A program made the translations under genes and the position numbers. A DNA stretch of 64,000 bases. Origin: Mya arenaria (taxonomy: Eukaryota > Mollusca > Bivalvia > Myida > Myidae). The stretch is from assembly GCF_026914265.1 (NCBI RefSeq), contig NC_069124.1, positions 89,928,628 to 89,992,627 of the forward strand. The letters are read 5' to 3'. The notes beneath the pieces were generated by a model. The model did no database searches and was not told the DNA's origin. It was given only the letters and a program-made list of their open reading frames with translations. This document shows positions 1-13,143 of the stretch, in pieces; within the stretch, counting starts at the first letter, position 1; every line of letters begins with the position of its first letter.

Positions 1-422
1 AAATCATGATATTTTGAAATATTATGAAGAATTTTATTTAAAGTTCAATTCATTTTATTGTCTTTTTTATTGATGACAAAATGTTTTAAAAAAAGTGTTT
101 AAGAAAACTAAAAGAAAAACAAATGCTGTTTCAATTAATTGATGGAGCAGTACCATGCACATAATATATTGTGTGAGGATTTCCTTAGGGAGATAAGGAA
201 GATAAATAGCTAAATGGACAGTCGAGCATTTTTTTTACTTATTTCAATGTAAATATTTAATGAATTATTGTATTATCATGTGTTTTAAGTATGTATATTT
301 TGTATGTATTACATATTTTTTGTTTGTTATATTTTTAGTCTTAATATATTCTTGATTTTTAAAAGAAATTTCAAAATAAATTGTTTACTGTTGTAGCTAT
401 TTTCTTAAAAAGGTGAGAAATT
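1..422. other. AT-rich stretch, no gene seen
   Basis: Low-complexity AT-rich DNA with no convincing exon, RNA gene or repeat structure. If HSCB continues leftward, this is probably its intron or downstream flank. Confidence 0.5.
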
Positions 423-584
423 AAGGGGTTGAAAAGTCTTCGTTTATTAGGGGTTGAAAAGTCTTTGTTTAAGGTGGGGTTGAAAAGTCTTAGCACTTTT
501 AGGGGTTGAAATGACAAAGGGGTTGAAAAGTCTTTGATTTCACAAATGACAAAGGGGTTGAAAAGTCTTGGGGTTGAAAAGTCT
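423..584. repeat. short tandem repeat, GGGGTTGAAAAGTCTT units
   Basis: Irregular tandem copies of a core GGGGTTGAAAAGTCTT, separated by short variable spacers. The minus-strand open frame across it only reflects the repeat (recurring DFSTPL-like peptides) and is not a gene. Confidence 0.8.
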
Positions 585-1986
585 GACAGCCGTAAAATCC
601 TGTCACTAATGCCACCAGCAGCACATGTTGACAAGACTTCCATCCTCCCCCTTCATCAACAATCCAACTGCCTTGACAGAACCAGCCCCCCCCCCCCCCC
701 CCCCCAATCAAACCACCACCAGCCCCCCTGCCCCCTGGCAACACAGGACCACACAACCACCATACTTGCATTTTATACAAAATATAATAAGATATTGTAC
801 AGTGGTCGTATCATTCCTTGTTTTAACCATATAAGGTACTCAAGATGCGTTTTTCTGTTTACCGGTGGGCTATGGAAATCTGGCTTGGGCTACAGAAATC
901 TCAAAGTCTGTAGCCCCATTGGCTACCAGGTAAAAAAGGTTAATTTCGCACACTGAATTCCAAGTTTCCAAGTTTTATTTCAAACAACTCAGTTCATGTA
1001 ACATGACAGCATGAGCATGTGAAAAAGAAATACATAATAACAACGAGGCTGTTGTAAAAAGTTAACATTCAAAGAGAGGTACAAAGCAAATAAAACGGGA
1101 GAGACATATGTTATACAATGCTTTATATGAATATGTCGAGAGTTATAGAGTATCGGATACATGTGTTATTGTACAGTACAAATATATTAACATTTAGAAC
1201 AGTTTTACTATTTCCTTCACAAATTTACACAACTTTTTGTATTTCGAATTGAAACTTCAACCTGAATTGGCAGTCTTGATTTCTGATACTCAATTCTAAT
1301 GTGCTTATTGGTAAACAAAAGAAAACTTGTTAAGGGACCCTCGATCAATTAACAAAATGAGACCACACCAAATAGAGTACCCCCATCAATTAAGACATCA
1401 TTGTCTAATTTGAAATCTAAGCCAAAAATGTTGTTGATTGAAAAGATCTCTTGTATTTCACACCTAATGCCAATTTTTTATAGGAGGATTAGGGGAGAGC
1501 AACGCTATTGAATGATGCGTCAAGCGAAATACTCCGGATACTCGTTCAGGCGATCAGCCAACTATTCAATAACTTGGCATGCGAGTATACTGCCGAAATG
1601 CCTTTTGGCTTTCGGTCATCTATTACCAAAGCCTAAGCTGTGTATTGTCAAAATTGATTTCTGTTTTGATAAGGCTCGTCGCTCAGATTTGGTGCAATAA
1701 TACATGTTGGTAATTAGCCTTGCAACTAGAAGGCATGTCCAGCCCGACAAGCAATAAAGGCCTGGCGGAAACCTGACCTACTGGAATATGTATAGCATTT
1801 AAAAAAAAATCCAAACCCCATTACAAATGCTTACTTCAAAGGTAAGATTTGAAACAGATGCAGGAATTGTGGACTTTTAGTGCACCATATCACATCTTTT
1901 TGGCAATCAGTATCAGATACTTTGTGGATCTTAATGTGCTTATTTCAATTTAACACACACCTGCTTACTGGATTCATTTGGCCTAC
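585..1986. other. non-coding stretch, probable HSCB intron or flank
   Basis: Contains a run of about 20 C at 686-705. Two imperfect copies of a short motif (gatactcaattctaatgtgc near 1285 and a similar one near 1915) occur. I looked on the minus strand for the next HSCB exon (the region around the family's VNxAY motif) and could not find it. Confidence 0.45.
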
Positions 1987-2406
1987 CTTTGACTTTTGTG
2001 TGTACTTGTCTGGATGCAATTCTTTCTGCAGATCTTTGTAATACTGTGAAAGTGAGGTTGTATCAATGTCGAAGTTTTCTGGGACATTCAACGCTTTAAA
2101 GTAAGTCAAATCTGAAGGAACTGACTGAACTACTCCGCAGCGACAAAAATAAAGTTCCTTTTCTTCATCGGTTGACGAGTTACATTTCCAGCACCGTCTG
2201 TTCGATCTTTCAGTTGCAGTCGACAAAACTCTTCTACAATTGTCATATCCAGAATTGTTAAATGAAATGCTGGACAAAAATTCATTTTCTTTATATCTCT
2301 TTCTTAGAATAAGACGGTGATGCTTACAACTTGATGCATATAACGGAAATAGCCGAAAATTGTTTGTTGCGACTTGACAGATTAACTTTCTCATGGTCGC
2401 CGCCAT
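1987..2406 (-). CDS. HSCB: HSCB Fe-S cluster co-chaperone, first coding exon (partial)
   Basis: HSCB is the mitochondrial J-protein that brings the scaffold ISCU to the Hsp70 HSPA9 for iron-sulfur cluster transfer. I start at the ATG at 2406 (MAATMRK, AAAATGG context); a longer in-frame frame begins at 2436. About 140 residues are visible: a basic Ser/Arg-rich N-terminus suited to mitochondrial import, then a cysteine-rich module (CWKC, then FCRCG), then the start of the J domain with YFKALNVPENFDID and the diagnostic HPD in KELHPDKY. A donor AAG|GTAGGC follows at 1987 in phase 0; a second donor, AG|GTGTGT, lies about 20 bases further. The C-terminal HSCB domain is not in the visible sequence. 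The second cysteine pair is C-x-C instead of the C-x2-C of human HSCB. Identity is firm; the exon end is less so. Confidence 0.85.
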
Positions 2407-2436
2407 TTTAAGGTCATGTGACCGAAAACGAAACAA

Positions 2437-5400
2437 AACGGATATGTACAGAAACGGGTTTGGTTTTACTTACTGGGTTATACTATATATCTTCATCTTC
2501 TCTTCAAAACTTATATTCTCGCGAAGTTAGATAAATACTTAGATCTCGAATCATTCGTAAAAGCTATTTACAGATACCCCCACCACACACAAAAACTTAG
2601 TCTCACAAAAGTGGACTGGAGCCCGTCGTCATGTAGTCTAAAATAATAGACGTGTTATACGGGATTCTTTCAATCCCTAAGTGAAGGATTTGCTATATCA
2701 AAAATCTAAAAAAAATCCATCAACGTACAATTATTTGGACTAGTCGCCATGATGATATACTAGCTAACAACTTCTGGTTAGAAACTGTTCCTAAACACAA
2801 AGGATGCTGGAGCCTATGCCATATTGTACCCCGGACGCTGTAGGGTTTCCAACTCTAGCTCTGACAACATATTGCTGGCGCTATTGCTCATTGAGTGTTC
2901 ATCACGGACTAACAACGCGAGCTGCCCTATATTGGCCCATCACGGCAAGTTGGCGGTCCGTGTATGGGCCCCAAATAGATAACAAGAACTACAAAACTGG
3001 GTGGACGTATGCGCGGTAAACACGTATGAGTTTGTCGTCTAGGTGATGTTGTTGATGAGAAGTCAGAAGAAATAGAAACCCCAGTTAAAGATGAGGCTTA
3101 ATATGTTAAAGAGGTAATTTTACCATGGAAGTTGACTTTTGGAGAATGTTAAGTTTAGTGCTGACATCGATTTCTTCGAACGTTTCCGGAACGATATCTA
3201 CCAGTCAAGTTCCTAGGCTTAACGGTTGTTAAGGACTTAAAGATGTCTGCAGTATCCTCCTTGCTCTGTAAGGTCCGATAATGTATACTGTCATCAGCAA
3301 ACAGTTGACTAAATCCGGTTCGTCATATGTCATAAATGTATGCGAGGAAAAGAAAAGGCACCATGGCACCACTTACAAGGGGCTGTCTCAGATGATGAAC
3401 CGTCCAGGCCACCAAATTATTCACGAGATAACATGAAATTAGTTATCCATCTATTGAGGCCTGCAATCAAGATTTAACCTGTGTGCGGAGGTCTCATAAA
3501 CAAATTTCACTTTAATAACAAAGGAAAACAATTTCATGTAATTGCAAATAAGTTCAACACTTTTGAAGCTCTGCTTTTATCATAAAATTAATGATTTTAT
3601 CACATGCGCAGACATTCTCACAAAAGTCTAAATTTTCTGACTTAAGGACGGAACAGCCTGACATAAGTAAATCTTAAGGATGTTTTCTTAAGGGTTGATG
3701 ATTGTAACTAAGTTAAAATGGTATATTTAAAGTATTCTCGGCAAAAGTCATTTGAAAACGTGTTTTCAAAACAAATATTTATCAATTACAAATGGTAAAC
3801 ATTTTTGGGAAACTGTAAACTCTTCCGACACCATATAAAAAAAGCAAAGCGAAATTTTCAAAAAAATACTATAGCTGTAAGATTATTTGCAGATTACATT
3901 TTATATAATATAGATTGAAGATGTCATTATTAAACCGAACCGCCAAATCTGATATACGAACACCGTATGTGGGATGTTTGCAATGCAAGTTCAGTAGTAA
4001 TTGTGTTGCAGACAAAATAGTGAATCTACTCAATCGAGCGCGAATTTCTCGGTTTATAAAATAAAATAAAGTTGACAGAACAGTTGAAAATTGGTACATA
4101 TATGGTTGGAAATCCACTTGCATCTTCAAACTTGAAGAAAACAACTTTCTTTTCGTGCAGGTAAGAACTTACAATCCCGCCTTTACATTATGTACAACGA
4201 ACAACCATTTTCAGATGCGACACTTGCGCTGGCTGTACGTCTTTTCATTCAGGATTCAAACGGTTGATTTAAAGTCAAGTGATCCAGCATTCAACCCTAC
4301 TATAACGGCCAGAGTTTCATCTAAACCGTTGTTAAATCTCTGTTTTGTTAGTAAGCGTATATTTTTTTGTTATTCTAAGTGTCTCATTTTACCAAATAAA
4401 ACTGACGTTGACGTCATGGAAGCTAAACATGGTGCCCACCATTTGTGTAATTGGTGTTGTTAAATCATTAAGGTGACCTTTTTTAGTCGATTTGTTCGCG
4501 TAACGTGTTCTTTCTGAAATTGAACTTTTTTAACATTAACAAAACAAGACTTACTTGTTTGAAAGGAATAAAACATTAAGTATGTCACTTACAATAAATC
4601 ATTTCGAAATTGGTTGCAGAGTAGCTGACTAAGAATCGACTTTCATATGACATAATACGTAAAACAAAATGTACTTATAACTGAAAAATAAGCGGACACT
4701 TTTCATTAATATACTTTGTCGCAAGACCTTTTTTGCCGAGTACACTTAAACACAATCCTCTTCTCTAATGAGACATGTCCTTAAGCGTCCTGAAACTGGT
4801 GAGTCACGACAATATATAATGCACTTCAATATATTGTCTGAAGGCAAAAGTCGAGTGCATTTTTATTTTCAGTTGTTCCTCATAATTTACTCAGTGGAAA
4901 GTATGTAACTTGGGATTATTATGATTCTGACTCTGACAAATAATTTATCCTGGACCCTTTCCTGCATAACGGGATTCATAGAACATTAAAATTATAATAA
5001 GATCATTATGATTACAAGATAAATGACGTAATGAAATTAGAAGAAAAACGTGCATGCAGATAACCAAAAATGGTTATTATTTCAATGATGATATTTTGTT
5101 TTATGTTGGGTGTACATATGCTCGAAGGACATTATAGCTAATAATTATTGTTACAATAGTTTAAGCCCGGAATTATAGATATTCTGGGGGGGGGGGGGGT
5201 CCCCAAGCTAATCCTCCGGTTTAGACTAAATTATAACAAAAATATACATTCGTTTCTTCGGATGAAATAGAGTCAATGGTCTAATACATAGATTTCAATA
5301 ACATGTTATGTGAATTCCTTGCTTTATATTTTGTATAAGTTTTTGTAACACATTTCTTTCATATGAGTATACTGAACGGGGATAAAAATACTATACATCA

Positions 5401-5668
5401 AAGGGGAATTATCTGGAGTTCATTCTTTCGAATGACATTTTCAAAACAAACAATTAAGCACGAGGTTATTTTTTTCGAAACTCGGCATTTTTGCTGTCAC
5501 CAAGGGAGATTACTGCGTAGGAGGTTTACAAACATAAAGGATATTTTAATAGTACCGTGTAACCTTCATCAATTTGATATCAAACGGAACACCTCGGCCT
5601 GTATCGTCTGCTTCTGCTTAGGTACGGTGCAGGGCCTGTTACGGCGTAGCGCACCGGGGGGGGGGGAT
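2437..5668. other. intergenic region, no gene recognised
   Basis: Upstream of HSCB on its minus strand, so the HSCB promoter should be in the first few hundred bases; no TATA box is evident. Open frames here (for example 4155-4463 and 3869-4144) show no family resemblance, no splice partners and no composition change. A G13 run lies near 5186-5198 and another G run near 5656-5666. Confidence 0.5.
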
Positions 5669-6895
5669 TTAATCAAAATGGAGAGCGGCCCTAAAGCTCT
5701 CCATTGTCTGTGCGTGGACTATACTATTATCCAGGTGGTTCCAATCCTGACACGTTTTGACAAAGAATGAATGTTTTAACTGCTCAGTTTTGCACTGTTG
5801 AATTAAGAATCCTCGATCATGATTGATCACTTGTTTGTCAATAATGTATGTTGTAATACAGTCTTGAAATTTAGTTGCTTTAATTTGCCTCCTTTGCCTA
5901 GCTGGCTGTAGGAACTCTGTAGGTGGTAGTGCTGGCACCAAACCCTCGGTCACCTTATGGAAGAAGATCAGCCTGCTACCCGTTCGTCGATCTTGTAGAG
6001 TATGAAGTTTCAAAGATTCAAGCATGTTTGATACACATCCTTCTTCTCTGGACTTGTAGTTCCCAGTTATAAAACGGGCTGCATGACGCTGAACCTTTTC
6101 TAGTTTTAAAATGTCCTGTTTTAGGTATGGGTCCCAAATAATCGCACCGTAATCAAGTATAGACCTAACTAGTGCCAGATATGCTGATTTTCTACATTCC
6201 TCTGGGCAGTGTCTCAAGTTTCTTCTTAGGATTGCCATAGTTGAGTTTGCTTTTTTGGTTATCTTAGTAATATGGGTTGACCATGTCAAGTTCTCGGAGA
6301 TTGTTAAACCAAGGTACGGGTTTTCAGTAACTTGTTGTAATATATGTCCACATAGACTGTAAAAATGTGGGGTTTTGTTGTTGACACTCATAATGTAGCA
6401 CTTTTTAGCATTAAATTTCATTCCCCATTTATCAGCCCATTTTTCAAGTTCATGGAGATCATTCTGAAGTGTGTCATAGTCTTTCTGATTTCTAATTTTC
6501 CGATATAGCAGGCAGTCATCTGCAAAGAGGCGTACTTGTGACTTTACTGATAGGGGCAGGTCGTTTATATGGCATAGAAAAAGAAGCGGGCCCAGTACAG
6601 TTCCTTGGGGTACACCGGAGTCCACTGTGGCTTTCTGGGAGCATTCATCCTCTACAACAACCTGCATGTGTCTCTTAGTCAGGAAGAATTCTAACCAATT
6701 AAATATGGGTCCTTTGACACCAAAGCTTTCTAGTTTGCAGAGTAGTTCTTGGTGCGGGACTGTATCGAACGCCTTAGAAAAGTCAAGTATAATGACATAT
6801 GTCTGGTGACCTTCGTCATTGTAAGTAAGGAGGTCTTTAAGGGTTACTAGGAGTTGCGTATCTCTCTCGGAGATGGCCGAGTTGTTATGATTGAG
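5669..6895 (-). mobile_element. 5'-truncated LINE reverse transcriptase (non-LTR retrotransposon)
   Basis: A continuous frame of about 408 codons encodes the C-terminal half of a non-LTR reverse transcriptase. Visible RT blocks in order: ILDFSKAFDTVPH (palm Asp), then SGVPQGTVLGPLLFL, then the catalytic box FADDCLLY, then the thumb region with YLGLTISENLTWSTHI and the RSILDYGAIIWDPY block typical of Jockey/CR1-like LINEs in invertebrates. An in-frame stop at 6896-6898 sits just upstream of ERDTQLL, where a full element would continue into the fingers and the endonuclease. The copy is therefore 5'-truncated, as expected from incomplete reverse transcription. The frame ends at TAA 5669-5671 without internal stops, so the insertion may be fairly young. 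No poly(A) tail or target duplication was found. Confidence 0.88.
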
Positions 6896-7364
6896 TTAGT
6901 ATTTAAAATCAAAATTTTCATAATGATAAGCAGGGCTATTATAATTTAAGGTTTCATTATCAATTAAAGTGTAAAGTTTTATAAAACAAACTAAACTTCA
7001 TATTTTATCATGCAACGTGGAAACTATTGAAAGCATTGTTCTGCAATTTATGAACTAGTCCCTAAGTTTGAATATTTCTAAAGTAATATCAAATATAGTC
7101 GGCGCCCTTCTGGGCGCCGACTTATAATTATATTATTGTTATAAAACACATAACAATTTAAAAGAAGGGTTTCCACAGAAACATGACAAATGACCCTGAT
7201 TGCATCTTGCCGGACGGATCGCTATTTTTATGTCAATAATCTAGTAACGGTGTATTGTTCAAGCAGATAAATACTTATTTTGATGAATTCAAGGTTTGAT
7301 ATATATCTGTATTATTTACCTTTAAACAAGGTATTGCTTCCATACACGAGCTGTTTAAGAAATG
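6896..7364. other. spacer between LINE fragment and minisatellite
   Basis: AT-rich, with a short palindrome GTCGGCGCC..GGCGCCGAC near 7098-7121. No gene seen. Confidence 0.4.
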
Positions 7365-10300
7365 TCGGAGGCTGGACATAGAGTGATAACATCACTATGG
7401 CTATTGCGCTCGGAGGCTGGGCATAGAGTGATAACATCACTATGGCTATTGCGCTCGGAGGCTGGGCATAGAGTGATAACATCACTATGGCTATTGCGCT
7501 CGGAGGCTGGGCATAGAGTGATAACATCACTATGGCTCATGCGCTCGGAGGCTGGGCATAGAGTGATAACATCACTATGGCTATTGCACTCGGAGGCTGG
7601 GCATAGAGTGATAACATCACTATGGCTCATGCGCTCGGAGGCTGGGCATAGAGTGATAACATCACTATGGCTATTGCGCTCGGAGGCTGGGCATAGAGTG
7701 ATAACATCACTATGGCTCATGCCCTCGGAGGCTGGACATAGAGTGATAACATCACTATGGCTATTGCGCTCGGAGGCTGGGCATAGAGTGATAACATCAC
7801 TATGGCTCATGCGCTCGGAGGCTGGACATAGAGTGATAACATCACTATGGCTCATGCGCTCGGAGGCTGGGCATACAGTGATAACATCACTATGGCTCAT
7901 GTGATAACATCACTATGGCTCATGCGCTCTGAGGCTGGGCATAGAGTGATAACATCACTATGGCTCTTGCGCTCGGAGGCTGGGCATACAGTGATAACAT
8001 CACTATGGCTCATGCGCTCGGAGGCTGGGCATACAGTGATAACATCACTATGGCTATTGCGCTCGGAGACTGGGCATAGAGTGATAACATCACTATGGCT
8101 CTTGCGCTCGGAGGCTGGGCATAGAGTGATAACATCACTATGGCTCATGTGATAACATCACTATGGCTCATGCGCTCAGAGGCTGGGCATAGAGTGATAA
8201 CATCACTATGGCTCATGCGCTCGGAGGCTGGGCATACACTGATAACATCACTATGGCTATTGCGCTCGGAGGCTGGGCATAGAGTGATAACATCACTATG
8301 GCTCATGCGCTCGGAGGCTGGGCATAGAGTGATAACATCACTATGGCTCTTGCGCTCGGAGGCTGGGCATACAGTGATAACATCACTATGGCTCATACGC
8401 TCGGAGGCTGGGCATACAGTGATAACATCACTATGGCTATTGCGCTCGGAGACTGGGCATAGAGTGATAACATCACTATGGCTCTTGCGCTCGGAGGCTG
8501 GGCATAGAGTGATAACATCACTATGGCTCATGTGATAACATCACTATGGCTCATGCGCTCAGAGGCTGGGCATAGAGTGATAACATCACTATGGCTCATG
8601 CGCTCGGAGGCTGGGCATACACTGATAACATCACTATGGCTATTGCGCTCGGAGGCTGGGCATAGAGTGATAACATCACTATGGCTCATGCGCTCGGAGG
8701 CTGGGCATAGAGTGATAACATCACTATGGCTCATGCGCTCGGAGGCTGGGCATACAGTGATAACATCACTATGGCTCATGCGCTCGGAGGCTGGACATAG
8801 AGTGATAACATCACTATGGCTCATGCGCTCGGAGGCTGGGCATACAGTGATAACATCACTATGGCTCATGTGATAACATCACTATGGCTCATGCGCTCTG
8901 AGGCTGGGCATAGAGTGATAACATCACTATGGCTCTTGCGCTCGGAGGCTGGGCATACAGTGATAACATCACTATGGCTCATGCGCTCGGAGGCTGGGCA
9001 TACAGTGATAACATCACTATGGCTATTGCGCTCGGAGACTGGGCATAGAGTGATAACATCACTATGGCTCTTGCGCTCGGAGGCTGGGCATAGAGTGATA
9101 ACATCACTATGGCTCATGTGATAACATCACTATGGCTCATGCGCTCAGAGGCTGGGCATAGAGTGATAACATCACTATGGCTCATGCGCTCGGAGGCTTG
9201 GCATACACTGATAACATCACTATGGCTATTGCGCTCGGAGGCTGGGCATAGAGTGATAACATCACTATGGCTCATGCGCTCGGAGGCTGGGCATAGAGTG
9301 ATAACATCACTATGGCTCTTGCGCTCGGAGGCTGGGCATACAGTGATAACATCACTATGGCTCATACGCTCGGAGGCTGGGCATACAGTGATAACATCAC
9401 TATGGCTATTGCGCTCGGAGACTGGGCATAGAGTGATAACATCACTATGGCTCTTGCGCTCGGAGGCTGGGCATAGAGTGATAACATCACTATGGCTCAT
9501 GTGATAACATCACTATGGCTCATGCGCTCAGAGGCTGGGCATAGAGTGATAACATCACTATGGCTCATGCGCTCGGAGGCTGGGCATACACTGATAACAT
9601 CACTATGGCTATTGCGCTCGGAGGCTGGGCATAGAGTGATAACATCACTATGGCTCATGCGCTCGGAGGCTGGGCATAGAGTGATAACATCACTATGGCT
9701 CATGCGCTCGGAGGCTGGGCATACAGTGATAACATCACTATGGCTATTGCGCTCGGAGGCTGGGCATAGAGTGATAACATCACTATGGCTCATGCGCTCG
9801 GAAGCTGGGCATAGAGTGATAACATCACTATGGCTCATGCGCTCGGAGGCTGGGCATACAGTGATAACATCACTATGGCTCATGCGCTCGGAGGCTGGGC
9901 ATAGAGTGATAACATCACTATGGCTCTTGCGCTCGGAAGCTGGGCATAGAGTGATAACATCACTATGGCTCATGCGCTCGGAGGCTGGGCATAGAGTGAT
10001 AACATCACTATGGCTCATGCGCTCGGAGGCTGGGCATAGAGTGATAACATCACTATGGCTCTTGCGCTCGGAGGCTGGGCATACAGTGATAACATCACTA
10101 TGGCTCATGCGCTCGGAGGCTGGGCATAGAGTGATAACATCACTATGGCTCATGCGCTCGGAGGCTGGGCATACAGTGATAACATCACTATGGCTATTGC
10201 GCTCGGAGGCTGGGCATACAGTGATAACATCACTATGGCTATTGCGCTCGGAGGCTGGGCATACAGTGATAACATCACTATGGCTATTGCGCTCGGAGGC

Positions 10301-13143
10301 TGGGCATAGAGTGATAACATCACTATTGCTCATGCGCTCGGAGGCTGGACATAGAGTGATAACATCACTATGGCTATTGCGCTCGGAGGCTGGGCATAGA
10401 GTGATAACATCACTATGGCTCATGCGCTCGGAGGCTGGACATAGAGTGATAACATCACTATGGCTCATGCGCTTGGAGGCTGGGCATACAGTGATAACAT
10501 CACTATGGCTCATGTGATAACATCACTATGGCTCATGCGCTCTGAGGCTGGGCATAGAGTGATAACATCACTATGGCTCTTGCGCTCGGAGGCTGGGCAT
10601 AGAGTGATAACATCACTATGGCTCATGCGCTCGGAGGCTGGGCATACAGTGATAACATCACTATGGCTATTGCGCTCGGAGGCTGGGCATAGAGTGATAA
10701 CATCACTATGGCTCTTGCGCTCGGAGGCTGGGCATAGAGTGATAACATCACTATGGCTCATGTGATAACATCACTATGGCTATTGCGCTCGGAGGCTGGG
10801 CATAGAGTGATAACATCACTATGGCTCATGCGCTCGGAGGCTGGACATAGAGTGATAACATCACTATGGCTATTGCGCTCGGAGGCTGGGCATACAGTGA
10901 TAACATCACTATGGCTCATGCGCTTGGAGGCTGGGCATACAGTGATAACATCACTATGGCTCATGTGATAACATCACTATGGCTCATGCGCTCTGAGGCT
11001 GGGCATAGAGTGATAACATCACTATGGCTCTTGCGCTCGGAGGCTGGGCATAGAGTGATAACATCACTATGGCTCATGCGCTCGGAGGCTGGGCATACAG
11101 TGATAACATCACTATGGCTATTGCGCTCGGAGGCTGGGCATAGAGTGATAACATCACTATGGCTCTTGCGCTCGGAGGCTGGGCATAGAGTGATAACATC
11201 ACTATGGCTCATGTGATAACATCACTATGGCTCATGCGCTCAGAGGCTGGGCATAGAGTGATAACATCACTATGGCTCATGCGCTCGGAGGCTGGGCATA
11301 CACTGATAACATCACTATGGCTATTGCGCTGGGAGGCTGGGCATAGAGTGATAACATCACTATGGCTCATGCGCTCGGAGGCTGGACATAGAGTGATAAC
11401 ATCACAATGGCTCATGCACTCGGAGGCTGGGCATACAGTGATAACATCACTATGGCTATTGCGCTCGAAGGCTGGGCATAGAGTGATAACATCACTATGG
11501 CTCATGCGCTCGGAGGCTGGGCATACAGTGATAACATCACTATGGCTATTGCGCTCGGAGGCTGGGCAGAGTGATAACATCACTATGGCTCTTGCGCTCG
11601 GAGGCTGGGCATAGAGTGATAACATCACTATGGCTCATGTGATAACATCACTATGGCTCATGCGCTCAGAGGCTGGGCATAGAGTGATAACATCACTATG
11701 GCTCATGCGCTCGGAGGCTGGGCATACACTGATAACATCACTATGGCTATTGCGCTCGGAGGCTGGGCATAGAGTGATAACATCACTATGGCTCATGCGC
11801 TCGGAGGCTGGACATAGAGTGATAACATCACTATGGCTCATGCGCTCGGAGGCTGTGCATACAGTGATAACATCACTATGGCTATTGCGCTCGAAGGCTG
11901 GGCATAGAGTGATAACATCACTATGGCTCATGTGATAACATCACTATGGCTCATGCGCTCAGAGGCTGGGCATAGAGTGATAACATCACTATGGCTCATG
12001 CGCTCGGAGGCTGGGCATACACTGATAACATCACTATGGCTATTGCGCTCGGAGGCTGGCCATAGAGTGATAACATCACTATGGCTCATGCGCTCGGAGG
12101 CTGGACATAGAGTGATAACATCACTATGGCTCATGCGCTCGGAGGCTGGGCATACAGTGATAACATCACTATGGCTATTGCGCTCGAAGGCTGGGCATAG
12201 AGTGATAACATCACTATGGCTCATGCGCTCGGAGGCTGGGCATAGAGTGATAACATCACTATGGCTCATGCCCTCGGAGGCTGGGCATACAGTGATATCA
12301 TAACATCACTATGGCTCATGTGATAACATCACTATGGCTCATGCGCTCGGAGGCTGGGCATAGAGTGATAACATCACTATGGCTCTTGCGCTCGGAGGCT
12401 AGGCATAGAGTGATAACATCACTATGGCTCATGCGCTCGGAGGCTGGGCATACAGTGATAACATCACTATTGCTATTGCGCTCGGAGGCTGGGCATAGAG
12501 TGATAACATCACTATGGCTCTTGCGCTCGGAGGCTGGGCATAGAGTGATAACATCACTATGGCTCTTGCGCTCGGAGGCTGGGCATACAGTGATAACATC
12601 ACTATGGCTCATGCGCTCGGAGGCTGGGCATACAGTGATAACATCACTATGGCTATTGCGCTCGGAGGCTGGGCATAGAGTGATAACATCACTATGGCTA
12701 TTGCGCTCGGAGGCTGGGCATAGAGTGATAACATCTCTATGGCTATTGCGCTCGGAGGCTGGGCATAGAGTGATAACATCACTATGGCTCTTGCGCTCGG
12801 AGGCTGGGCATACAGTGATAACATCACTATGGCTATTGCGCTCGGAGGCTGGGCATAGAGTGATAACATCACTATGGCTCTTGCGCTCGGAGGCTGGGCA
12901 TAGAGTGATAACATCACTATGGCTCTTGCGCTCGGAGGCTGGGCATAGAGTGATAACATCACTATGGCTCTTGCGCTCGGAGGCTGGACAAAGAGTGATA
13001 CCATCACTATGGCTCTTGCGCTCGGAGGCTGGACAAAGAGTGATACCATCACTATGGCTATTGCGCTCGGAGGCTGGACATAGAGTGATTCCATCACTAT
13101 GGCTCTTGCGCTCGTAGGCTGGACATAGAGTCACAACATCACT
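7365..13143. repeat. 45-bp minisatellite, 5.8 kb, roughly 125-130 units
   Basis: Nearly identical 45-bp units, each with a hyphenated palindrome AGTGATAACATCACT followed by a segment ATGGCTNNTGCGCTCGGAGG. The unit length is a multiple of three and lacks stops in several frames, so long frames appear on both strands (repeating SEAGHRVITSLWLL on plus, SHSDVITLCPASER on minus). These are artefacts. Units vary at few sites: CAT/ATT/CTT after GGCT, and AGAG/ACAG/ACTG after CAT. About 13 truncated 23-bp units (GTGATAACATCACTATGGCT then CAT) begin at 7901, 8149, 8532, 8870, 9118, 9501, 10514, 10762, 10965, 11213, 11639, 11932 and 12320 and mark higher-order blocks. The right edge (12980-13143) is more diverged, as array edges usually are. 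Confidence 0.97.

Noticed and set aside
5680..5702. GGAGAGC/GCTCTCC hairpin as a LINE 3' signal
   Set aside because: It lies inside the RT coding sequence (SFRAALHFD then stop), so chance pairing is more likely.
7355..13134. Many long open frames on both strands (up to about 340 codons)
   Set aside because: They follow a 45-bp period without stops, occur on both strands and several frames, and encode simple repeats; no splice or start context supports a protein.
7365..13143. Possible CRISPR array
   Set aside because: Units are contiguous with no unique spacers, the genome is clearly eukaryotic, and no cas-like genes are present.
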